Positions 1 through 10,400 of a stretch of 24,668 nucleotides of DNA are shown piece after piece; position 1 is the stretch's first letter, and every line of letters begins with the position of its first letter. The notes below the pieces were generated by a model, which saw only the letters and a program-made list of their open reading frames with translations, had not been told where the DNA came from and made no database searches. This DNA comes from Protostelium mycophagum. Taxonomy: Eukaryota > Evosea > Variosea > Protosteliida > Protosteliaceae. Location: NCBI GenBank assembly GCA_002081555.1, contig MZNV01002789.1, positions 1 through 24,668 of the forward strand, given 5' to 3'. The translations under genes and the position numbers were made by a program.

Positions 1-720
1 GAAGTGCACTTGCCATGTTCTGGATGTCCACATCGTTGACAGAGGTTGTTTCTTTGACGAAACAATTTCACTTTGTCGTCAAGTCTTCCCTCTGCTGTAA
101 CGTGCAAGTAGCCATCCTCAGTACCACAAGGACCTCCAGTGAATTTTGGTTGGTATGAAACTGCAGCTAGAACCATTGAATTTGGACTGATATCTTCATA
201 CTTGCATTTATTCATTGAACGCTTTTGAGCGAACTGAAGTGTTGCCAACTTAGTTTCTGCCTTCTGAGCTTCTTTGACCAATTTTTCCACCGTCCAAGTA
301 TTGCCAAAAGCCTTGCAAAGCTTGAGGATCTCGTTGTTGAGACCATTGTAGATAAGTCATTTGACATGAGTCTCACAAATATCCATATGTGCTTTTGTAA
401 TGAGCTTCTTGAACTTGTTGACATATTCAACAACTGTGATGTTGTCTTTCTGTGCAAAATCTGCCACCTTTTGCTCATTAAGAGCAACCTGACTGTTGTC
501 CTAATGGCTGTTGTGAAAACTGATGACAAATTTGTCCCAAGTTGCATTGACACCTGGAAGAAGAAAGCTGTCCACAAATGATTTGTAGGGCTCTGTGTGA
601 AAACTGATGACAATTTGTCCTAAATTGCATTGATACCGAGAAGAAGAAAGCTGTCTACAAATGATTTGTAGGGCTCTGATACTTCTGCAAAGTTCATTAG
701 TTCCTCATTGGCCATGTGTT
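1..720 (-). mobile_element. LTR retrotransposon gag fragment (fossil)
   Basis: Read on the minus strand, this stretch resembles a retrotransposon Gag protein, most like the Ty3/gypsy type. Near its start is a short acidic and hydrophobic segment (EELMNFAEVSEPYKSF). The middle has the usual Gag pattern, with motifs such as VEYVNKFKKL and LVKEAQKAETKL. At the window edge is a Cys/His cluster (CQRCGHPEHGKC) like the zinc knuckle that follows the capsid region. It is broken, with several breaks, and runs off the window. No protease, reverse transcriptase or LTR is visible here. It looks moderately old. The assignment rests on motif pattern only; other gag-bearing families remain possible. Confidence 0.6.
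513..678. repeat. Direct tandem repeat, about 84-bp unit
   Basis: Two head-to-tail copies of a unit of about 84 bp lie at about 513-596 and 597-678. They share blocks such as GTGAAAACTGATGACAA and ATGATTTGTAGGGCTCTG, with a few mismatches. The repeat lies inside the gag fossil. It looks like a local duplication; I see no sign of a function. Confidence 0.75.
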
Positions 721-1299
721 ATTGGCTTTTATTCATGGAAATTGTTCCCCCTTTTGCCTTGCACATCTGGGCCTATAACTTCTACTGGCAACCAAAGAAA
801 CACTCATTTCTGTCCTATAACTGTTTTGTATCCTCAAAGCTCATATTCTCTTTTAATGGTTGAGGGATTAATACAGAGATAGAATCCATTCAGACCAATT
901 GCAATCAGCCCTTCAATCTTGGTTGGGATTGATTGTATTCTTGCTGATCACCAGCGGTATCAAAGTGCTTTATTCACAACAGGTTTAATACAGTTGATTA
1001 CATCCTCAAATGTTGTTGGCTCTTGCCTGAGGAGGACTGCTGTCCCAGCATAGCCCTGTCCAAACTTGTACCACACAAAGAGTGCAATCATATAGTTGAA
1101 CATTTGACAAATTTCACTGAGTCACAATTAGAGGACGTCTTCACTGATGTGCATGCTTTTCTCCCTCTATCAAAACTCACTATGTCATGGCCACAAATGT
1201 ATTCTGACGGCAAAGCTGACGGGTAATACAAGGGTAATTAACTCGGTAAGCACTCTTAAACGCAGTTGTACAACACAAATCTGGGTGAAAATTCATAAC
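721..1299. other. Stretch with no supported gene
   Basis: No frame on either strand has convincing coding character with plausible splice sites. Open frames on the plus strand are short and of ordinary composition. The stretch may be untranslated flank of the gag fossil, the 3' end region of the neighbouring membrane gene, or both. I cannot tell which. Confidence 0.4.
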
Positions 1300-2409
1300 T
1301 CACAGCAACACAACAAAGACATTTTGATGGATCACATGACCCTGTGCGGTAGAAATCAACCCTGGTTCTTTTTCTACAACGGATGAAAATAACTCCGTAA
1401 ACAACTTCGATCCTATTGTGTACCCAAAAAGTGGTGTTTGTATTAGACAGTATGGACCAGCTTCTTCTTTGGCTTCGGCCAACTGGGACAACAGAACACC
1501 TCTAAAACACAAAAATAGATGATGCTTGATGTTGCAACCAAATTAAAACAAAGACTGCCCAGTTGGATGACCTCGAAACTGCGACTTGGTCAAACTCTGG
1601 TGAATTAAGTCAATATACCTTGTCAAATAAAAGTCAATTGTTTGGGTTCTTTCATAAATATTCATGCATTGTAATATCCCAAATGGAACCTCGCTCGTGA
1701 TCACATCAATCGACAGAAATGCTCCAACAGCCTGCAAAATGAATGACATCATCTTTAGAAAAAAGGTGCATACCTGCATCCACAAAATGTGCTTTTTAAT
1801 GAGTTTTCCTCTAGTTGAAATTTTTCTAATTGTCCAAATCAACGCCACCAAACGCAGGAACCACAGAAAACCCTTCCTATATCAATTTTTAAAAAGGAGA
1901 AAATGGTCGAACCTTCATAACAACTGCAAGAAAGAGGACGATGGTGACCCACTGTCCTCTAATACAGGCGCCACTTTGCTCACCAGCAAGCTTGCAATTG
2001 CTGATAACAGCTGTTACCGCGGTCGCTGAGATGATTCCTGAGAGGAAAATGAGACCAAATTTGAGGAGGTCTTTCAACCAATACTTGGTGAAGAGTATAC
2101 CCTGTCAAAATTCAATTATTGAAAGAAGTGACATGTGGAAACCTTGATGCCAAAATACAAATCCGCTGTGCTTGAAACAACTCCAACCAGCTGAAGAGCC
2201 AGCAAAATAAGAATCCACAAAATGGGAAATCTTCTCTTCAATGCTCTAAAAAGGAATCCTAAGGGCAACAAGACCACCAACCAAAGACTTGCCATAGTGA
2301 TCGCAGAAGCCACAACGGTTAGGGTGAGCGATTCAAAGATGATTGGGCCAATCTGAGTGATCTCTCCATCTCCTTCTTCATGGTTTGCACTCTTCAGTCT
2401 GTTCTTCAT
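1300..2409 (-). CDS. Multi-pass membrane protein, unrecognised, five exons
   Basis: I do not recognise the family. The predicted exons are 2143-2409, 1913-2101, 1774-1872, 1619-1731 and 1300-1501. Introns are about 40 nt except the last, about 117 nt, and all junctions keep phase, giving about 290 residues. The start is the ATG at 2409, followed by a polar stretch rich in Asn, Glu and Asp. Four to five hydrophobic segments follow: around residues 30-52 (LTVVASAITMASLWLVVLLP), 62-85, 98-120, 145-170, and a weaker one containing AFLSIDVITSEVPFGILQ. The C-terminal exon is soluble and Cys-poor, and ends in a TGA at 1300-1302. The acceptor of exon 3 is ambiguous; AAG before GGGTTTTC keeps the frame. 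One copy of the GTTGTAGA octamer lies in the last exon, read as VVE. The gene sits about 160 bp downstream of the giant gene's stop codon on the same strand. Confidence 0.65.
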
Positions 2410-2570
2410 CCTATCTGATTGGTGTGTTCATCATAATTGACATAACCTCGGTCTCGCAACGCGAATTTTACGGTAATAAATGAATTGCGATTCAGCACTT
2501 TATAGAACCAACCGAGAATTCATCTTTAAGCCGCGAGAAACCAGGCAGTTCTCTTCTTATTTATATCTCT
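2410..2570 (-). promoter_or_regulatory. Short intergenic gap: 3' end of giant gene and promoter of membrane gene
   Basis: About 160 bp separate the TGA of the giant coiled-coil gene (2571-2573) from the ATG of the next minus-strand gene (2409). Polyadenylation of one gene and initiation of the other must both occur here, unless transcripts overlap. No AATAAA is present just after the stop; an AAATAA-like run (ATAAATAAG) lies about 20 nt downstream. I see no clear TATA box. Confidence 0.4.
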
Positions 2571-5500
2571 TCATCTCCCTCCCAGACCAAAAAAATTGCT
2601 GATGCTCTTGGCTCTATTCTCTTCCTCAATCATCCTCCTTATCCTTCCCTCCATTTCTGGACATTATCATCAAACATCACAAGATCACAAGGGTACTCAT
2701 ACCTGCATATTCTCTTGCCATCTCCTCTTGAAGTCTCCTTCTGTCCTCTTCAACCTTTCTCTCCAACTTCTCGGCTTCCACTAGCTTCAAATTGTGGTAT
2801 TCATCCAATTTTGTTCTCTCCTTCAAAATGATCTCTTCCCTCTTTTGCCTCTCCTCCATTTCAATCTACAACTGTCAGTCTATTTTTAGAATGTACATAT
2901 CGTGCCTGAGCGGTGAGTACGTCTTTCAGGTGCTGACGCTCTTGTTCTATGCGGGCGTTGAACTCTTCAGCAATTTTTTTCCTTTCGGCTTCAATTCTTT
3001 CCGCAATCTCTTCGTCCTTCTTCTTTTGGATGAGCTCCAGCTCTTCCCTGCGTAAAATCAGAGAGATCTCGTTGAGATTTCGACTTGTACCGTTCTTTTT
3101 CGAGGTGTTTGACCTCCTCTCTTAACAAATCCTGCTCTTTCGTCTTTCTTTCGAGATCTACAACGAGTCAATTGTGACATCTACAACAATCTGCACCTTC
3201 TTCTTTCTTGTGAATCTCCTCCATCATCTCTTCCTTTTCAGATGAAATCTCTTCGAAATTCCTCTGATTTTCCTCTGAATCTTCATCACACTTTTCACTG
3301 AATTTTCTCTCTAACTCTTGCATCCTTCCCTTCATCATGTCTTGTAACTCTTCCAATTGTCGCCTTTTTTGATCAAAATTCATAAAAAAATTTAAAAAAA
3401 ATTTGTCTCACTTGGTCTCGCACCTTTCTCCATCTATCCTCTCCAGCTCTGCTTTTAAACCTTGATTTTCTCGAAGAACGTCTTCGCGTCCTGCAGTATT
3501 CAATTTTAGAATGTTTGTCTACAACCAACCGTCATCCTGTCCATTTTCTCTCTTGTCAATTCGTTCTCTCTCTTGGAGGAGCAGCTCCAATTGCTGTCTA
3601 TACGTTGTCAAATTTATTTTAACGCAATAAGTTTCATTTATCTCTCACCGTAGTGAATATTTGTGGCAGAATAAATATTTATTTAAAAATGAATAAATTC
3701 ACCTTTCTCTCTCTATCGATCTCCTCTCTTCTTCCATCAACCTTTTCTCCTCTTGAAATTTCAATGAAATTTCATGATCTTCTTCTTTGACATTTCTTTG
3801 AATCTTCTCTCGCTCTTCTTCGATCTGCTTCCTTTGTGATGTCATTATGGTATATCATAAGATGTCATATTTGCCTATTCTCTTCTAATTCTTTGCGAAT
3901 TTCGGATAACTTGACAGATTCTTCCTGTAATTTTCTCTCTTTTTCGGCAAAAGAATATTCTGAATACGTTAACAACTTGATCAGTAATAAATATCAAATA
4001 CCTAATTCCTGTTGTAGATGCTCAAACTTGACATTTTGTTCCTCACTTGTGCTGTTCGAAATTTAAACTCAATAAATTGGCGGTAAAAAATGATAGCAAG
4101 ATGATAATTCGCTTACTCTTGATGTGCCTCGACCTCTTCAATCTTCAGTGATTTTTCCCTCTCCAATTCCTCTGCACAAAATTTAGTTGTTGTAGATAGA
4201 ATGACTCTTTTTCTGACCTATGGTTCTTCTCATCTGCTCCTCCCTCTCTGTCATCTTTCTATTCTCTTCCTCCAAATCTTTGACCAATTTCAACTTCTCT
4301 GCGACATCGTCACGAGATGTCTCAGTCTGTCGCTGTTGTAGATCTCGTAATTTCTCCTCAATTTCCCGCTCTTTTTCTTCTAATTTGGACCTTGCCTCAT
4401 CGATGATTCTCTTTCCTTCGTCTACAACTCTTTTCTCTTCCTCTACAACTCTCTTTTTCTGTTCTTCAAATTGAGCCTCTTTTTCTTGGAAAATTCTGAG
4501 TCTCTCATCTACAACCATCTTCTCTTCTTCTAACTTCCTCGATATTTCCTCGAAATTTCTTCTCTCCTGATCCATTTTGTTCTTTTCTTCATCTACAACG
4601 CGTCTCTCTTCTTCGAGTTGTGCTTCCTTCTGTTTTAATTCCAAATCTCCTTCCTTCTCTTGAGTATTTGTTTTCGCGGTAAAATCCGAAGAAAATTCAT
4701 CGAAATCTCCAAAGGTAGAAGAAATCCCCTTTCTCTGCTTATCCTCCTCGATACGTAATCTTTCCTCCTCTACAATCCGCTTTTCTTCTCTTAATTGCAT
4801 TTCTCTCTCTTCGACCAGCCTCCTCTCCTCCTGTAACTTCTTTACATTTTCCTCGAAATTTCTTCTCTCCTGTTCCATTTTGCTCTTTTCTTCATCTACA
4901 ACGCGTCTTTCTTCCTGAAGTTTCCTCAAATTTTCCTCGAAATCTCTCTTCTGATCCTCTTCCATCTTCTCTTTTTCCTCGAAATTTCTCTGTCTGTTAT
5001 TCTCCTGAAAATCTCAAAACACGAACGTCGACATGTACACACCTCCAATTCCCGTTGTAGACGAACAATCTCAGATTCCAAATCTCCCTTCACCTTCTCA
5101 GACTCATCGTTAGCTTGTGTTATAGTCGCCAACAACTCTTGGGCCGACTCTTTTGCCTCCTCGAATTGTTGTACAACTTGTTCGTATTGGGATTTATAAT
5201 TCTCCAACTCTTGAACTTGCTCCATCAGCCCTGATTTATCTTCTATTTGCTCTCTTAATTGTGTTCGGACATTCTCCACCTCTTCGTGGAGCTGCGCGAG
5301 CTCTTGGGTTAGTTCTGTTGAAGAATCTTTTGAAATATCTTTGTGTTGTAGAGCGGAGTCTTCCCTCCCTTCATCTACAATGGTGGGGGGATTTCTCTTC
5401 TGTTGTGCGACGCGGGATAGTTCTTCTACAACGAGTCTTCTTTCTTCTTCCAATCTCGATTTCTCTTCTTCGAATTCTCTTCTCGCTTCTGCTAATAACC

Positions 5501-7445
5501 TCTCCTTCTCTTCCATTTCCCGCCTAAATTCTTCCATCATGTTTTCGGTATCTACAATGGGTGGCTCTTCTACAACGAGACTTCTCTGTTCCATTTCTCT
5601 CCTCATTTCTTCGATATGTTTTCTCTCCTGCTCCAGAGCCTCTCTTTCGTGTTGTAATTCTGCGTGTAATTCCTCCAAGTTTGGAATTTGGGCGTCTACA
5701 ACGGGAATATGTTTTTGAGAGTGTTCTGCCTCCTCCAGCCTCTTACGTAATTCCACAATTTGATCCTCTTTTTCTCTGAACTTCCTCTCTTCTTCTTCCA
5801 TACGTAATCTCTCCTCTTCTACAATTCTCCTTTCTTCCTCTAATTGTCTTTCTCTCTCTTCAACTAGCCTTCTCTCCTCTTCCAATTGCCTTTCTTTTTC
5901 CTCGAAGTTTCGTTTTTCTTCTTCTACACGTAATCTTTCCTCTTCTACAACTCTCTTCTCTTCCTCCAATTTCCTGGAAATTTCGTCGAATTGTGTCTTC
6001 TGTTCTTCCACAAGGGTAATATTCTGTTCTATTTCCCTCTTCTTTTCTTCTAATAATCTTCTCTCCTCTTCCAAATTGGATTTCTCTTCGTCTGCAGCTC
6101 TTCTTTCTTCATCTACAACCTGCATCTGTACACTTATTTGTGACCTCTCTTCCTCCAGTCTCTTCTCTTTTTCTTGGAATATTCTTTGCTCTTCCTCAGA
6201 TTTTTCTTGGAGAATTCTTCTCTCTTCCTCGAGTTCGTCTTCTTTTTCTTGGAAAATTCTCATCTCTTCCTCTATTCTCTGTTTTTCTTCATCTACAACT
6301 CTCTTTTTGTCCTCAAATTCCTCTTCTTTTTCGTAGAAATTTCTCTTCTCTTCCTCTATGTGTGCCTTCTCTTTTTCCATCTCCTTTTCTCGCTCTTCTA
6401 CAACGCGCCTTTCCTCTTCTATTTTCATTTCCATTTCTTCTATGTGCTTCTTTTCCTCTGAAATCTGACCGGATTCTTCTTCGAACTTTCTCTTCTGTTC
6501 CAAGAACATTTCCATATCTTCCTGGAATTTTTTTCTGTCTTCGTCTACAACGCTATTTTGTTGTTCGAAAATTAGGTTCTCTGTCGACATTTAGAACATT
6601 GATGATGTCATCACACATCACCTATTCTCTGTCTCTCTTCTTCCAACTTGATTTTTTCCACTTCAACTCTTTGTTTCTCCTCATCTACAATGCGACGCAT
6701 CTCTTCGATTTCTGCGATTTCTAGATGGATTGGTTCTTCATCTTTGTCGACTGCAGACATGTCGACCACCAATGATTCTGTCGACATTTTAGATTATAAA
6801 AACATGGCGTCTTCACCTTTCTGCTCTTGTAATTCCCTCCTTGCTTTTTCTATGATGTCTCTTTCCTCTTGTAATCTCAGTAATTCGTCCTCTATTCTCT
6901 TCTTCTCTTCATCTACAACGCGTCTATCTTCATCTACAAGGCGTCTGTCTTCCTCTACAACGCGTTTCTGTTCTTCTATAATGTCCCTTTGCTCTTGGGT
7001 TATGTCGGGGACAACTCGTTGTAGTTCGTCAGATGGTATTTCCTCCTTGTTGCCGATGATCAATGAATCTCTTTCTGCCATGAGTGAGGCTGTCGACGTT
7101 TTAGAGTTGACAATTTCAAAGAATATTCCTTACCTATTTGAGCCTTCAATTCTTCTCGCTCTTGTTCTATTTGTCTCAACTCCTCACTGTCTACAACGAG
7201 CTCTTCATTTTCCCGCGCTTTTCGCTCCAGCTCTTCGTCGAGTCTTCTCTTCTCTTCCAGTAATGCCTCTCTCTCTGCATGTTGTTGGTCTACTTCATCC
7301 CTCAACTTGGAAATTTCCTCGAAATCTGCTTGAATTCTGGCCTCCGCCTCCTCCAGTTGTGCCCTACGCAGTGAGATTTCGATGAAATTTCAAGAATCTC
7401 TCACTTTTGTCGTTGTAGATCAGCCTCATCTTTCTTCGTTCTGGT
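2571..7445 (-). other. Long Glu/Arg coiled coil with recurring VVDE/VVEE
   Basis: About 16 exons encode an almost uninterrupted helical region. The two largest are about 5037-6575 and 4205-5019, joined through a 38-nt-class intron by LQRELE and ENNRQRNFEE. Typical units are LEEERRLVEERERQ, RRVVDEEKSKMEQ and KRNFEEKERQLEEE, with Glu, Arg and Lys making up most residues and Cys, Pro and Trp almost absent. Units recur about every 14-20 residues but are not identical tandem copies. This suits a very long coiled coil or single alpha helix, as in trichohyalin-like or golgin-like proteins. Homology to any one of these is not implied, because biased composition alone gives such resemblance. The chain ends at 2571 after a short hydrophobic tail. 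VVDE/VVEE is almost always encoded by GTTGTAGA, which is discussed as a finding. Confidence 0.7.
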
Positions 7446-10400
7446 CACTACAGCTGCAAAGGCTGTTTTATTTCAGAATCTTGAGCTATTGTAGAATGAA
7501 AAATAATACCTGGTATCCCACCTCTATTTTGACCCTCTACAACGGTATTTCTGTCATATAAAGCGGGACGATCTACAACGTTGTTTTTGCTTCCCCTGAC
7601 CCGATTTTCCGGTTCAGAGAAAAAGTCTTCGTCTGACCTGGTGCTTTCTGTTGACGTGTAACCACTAAAAAAATCATAATCCATCTCGATATTTGATATT
7701 TTGCTAATTTTAAATTAATGAAAATCTACCCTCTTCTGTCTCCTCTCATATCGCCTGAAATCTCTCAGAAAAGACCTAAATTTAGAATATTCTCACCCCT
7801 CGGTCTTCTAGTCTCATATCCCTCCCTCCTTGTATCTACAACTCTGGTGGGGTTCTCCCCTCCATACCTGTCATTATTATCCCTATCGTTGTAGTTGGAA
7901 CGAGTTCTCGAGTTTTCATCGACTTCCACAATTCTCAGATTTCTGTCGTCTACAACTGACTTAATTCTGCGATTTCTTCCCTCAGAAATCTGCGATCTCG
8001 ACTCTTCCTGGAATTTTCTTCCTCCTCTCCTCTCTGCACAGAGTCACCAATAGACTAAAATACATTTTACGAAGGACGCAAGTGATCCAAATTTGTTTTA
8101 TTATCGCCGTGTTGGCCTGGGGGACTCACCTTCATCCTCCGAGTCCGTCCTCCTTCTGTAATCATCTCTGTTACGTGTATCCACGTCACCAGCTGTGATG
8201 ATTAATATAATTCTTGTGCATAATATTTAAATATGCACATCAAAAATTTAATTGTCAATAAGGCGAGAAGTAATCAAAAGATAACTTTAAATAATGGCTC
8301 ACATTGACCCCTTCTTGGTTGTAGATCTCCAGGTCTCGGACTTATCTCCCTCCTTCCCTTCTATTTCTCAGCGAAATTTCACCGAAATCTCGTGTAAGAC
8401 TCACCCTGTCATCTCTCCTCCTCTCTTCGTACTGGTCATCTCTTCTGTGGTCATATTCTTCATCTACAACTCTCCTTCCTCTCTCTTCATATCCCCTTCG
8501 TTCCTGGAATGATGTCATCACCTGGCAAAAAATTCCAAGAAAGTTCCAAGAAAATTCCTTACCTTTTCCCTGTCGTAATCATCCCTATTCCTTCTTCCGG
8601 ACTCTCTCTCTTCCTGCGAAATCTCACTCCATTTTCCGTGAAATCTCACTGAAATTTCAGCTATACTACCTGTTGATTTCTTCTCCTGTACTCTTCTTCT
8701 GCTCTTCTCTTCTCTCTGGCCTCTTCGTCAGCTCTTCTCTTCTCATTCTCTTCCAGCTGGTACATCCTGTTCATCTCTTCATCTTCCATCTGCATTCTAT
8801 ATCTACTCTTCTCGGCCTGTACTCATCAGGTCTTGTCGTGGTATATTGTGTGCATTCCGTCCCCTTTCATTGGAATCATAAAATATACCGAGAACTTTTT
8901 GTCTTGGACTTTGCCCGACAATCACCAAAAATACAAAATTCAACTGAGAGAACCCATAACAAAACTACATAACTCTAATACATCCAATGGTTATCATAAT
9001 TCCAACCCATGAATCTCTCACCTTCTCAAAGTCTGCATTCCTATCCCCCCTCTTCTTCTCAAAACTTTCTGTACCTGATGAATAGTAGAACGACTCATCG
9101 TCTCTATTCTTAGGTGATCTTAAGGTGCTGCTCTGCCTGGTGTAAGAGCCTCCGTATGGATGTTGTTTGTTTCTTTGCATCAGTCTCCTGTCATCTTCTC
9201 TTCTCATCTCTGGTGACGTCATCGCGTCAGATTCTTCGTGGTACTGTGACGTGTGAGATGTTTCGACGAGAATTCGTGGAAATTTCACCCTTGAGCGGGA
9301 ATATTTCTTGTCTTCTTCCTCATCTCGGTATCTGCCACCCTACTCATTTTTAATCATTTCAATTGTAACAAAAAATACGTATATTTTTTACAAATTGAAT
9401 ACAATCATCTTGAGGCAAGCCACAGCACAACTTGAGGTAGTTTTATGCACAGAAATATGTTAAGATTGAATAATATATATACCTTCTTGTCATTCCTGTG
9501 AGCATCTTCTCCATACTTGCTACTTCTTGTTTTATTTCTCTTCTCGCCCTCAGATTCCTCCCCTATGATCTGTCAGATCTAGATCTCCGATGCGTAACCG
9601 TGATGTACAGGGTTACTACCGCGAGGAATATTCACCTGAAGAATCTCTGTTCCGAGAATGGGCTCTCTCTCTGAATGAACTTCTGTCACTCATCTCTGGC
9701 TCAGATTCCGATGCCGGATAATTATTATTTTTGCTCTTCGTCTTCACTGGTGAGAGTGGAGTCTTCGTCAGCTTTGGCTTCGGAACATTCTGAAATGTCA
9801 GTCTACAACGGCATCTACAATGGGTACCTCTTCGTCACTGCGGGATTCTTTCTCTTGGATGTCTTCTGAAGGCTCTTCCACAGCTGGAGGTGTTGTCGTT
9901 GTAGATGCCACTACAACGGGGACGGCCACTGGAGTGGGGGCTACTGCCATAGCGGGAGGAACGGTTGTAGATAGTGCCGCGGGTTGTACAGACGGATCAA
10001 CAACGGGGTCGGCGGGAGTCGCAGTGGGAGCGGGAGTTTCATTGGTTTGAGAGTCTGCTGGAGCCTCTGCCTTTTCCTCTGATATTTCCTCAGAAGTTTC
10101 CTCTGACTTTTCTTCTGCTTTCTCTTCGGAATCTTCCTGGGGAGCCTCTGCAGGTTTCTCCTCCACTTGCGCCTCTGATGTCGGCTGGAAATCTCAGCGA
10201 AATTTCACGTCATAATCGCCATGTTCACCTGAACCTTCTTCTTGGAGAATTCAGGCTCCGCATTTGCACCGATCAATAGATGTGGCTTGCTCTCCATCGC
10301 CTTGAGTCTCTCCTCTTCCGCAAGTGCTTCAAAGTATTCCATGGGAGGGTACTCTATCTCCTCCATGTCTACGTATTCGTACACCGCCTTACCACCGGTC

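Noticed and set aside
721-1299. Further parts of the gag-bearing element, or an LTR
   Set aside because: No motif or terminal repeat could be seen, so the fossil was not extended into this stretch.
4205-6575. Coil exons as a satellite or minisatellite array
   Set aside because: Units vary in length and sequence and stay in frame across introns, so this is coding low complexity rather than tandem DNA repeats.
6076-7385. Long Ser/Phe-rich open frames on the plus strand across the coil exons
   Set aside because: They are antisense shadows. GAA/GAG and AGA codons of the coil read as TTC, CTC and TCT on the other strand, which makes Ser/Phe/Leu runs without splice sites or starts in context.
9797-9816. 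A 20-nt intron (GTTGTAGACTGACATTTCAG)
   Set aside because: It keeps frame, but the 38-nt intron starting at GTACCC and ending at the same acceptor also keeps frame and fits the usual intron size.
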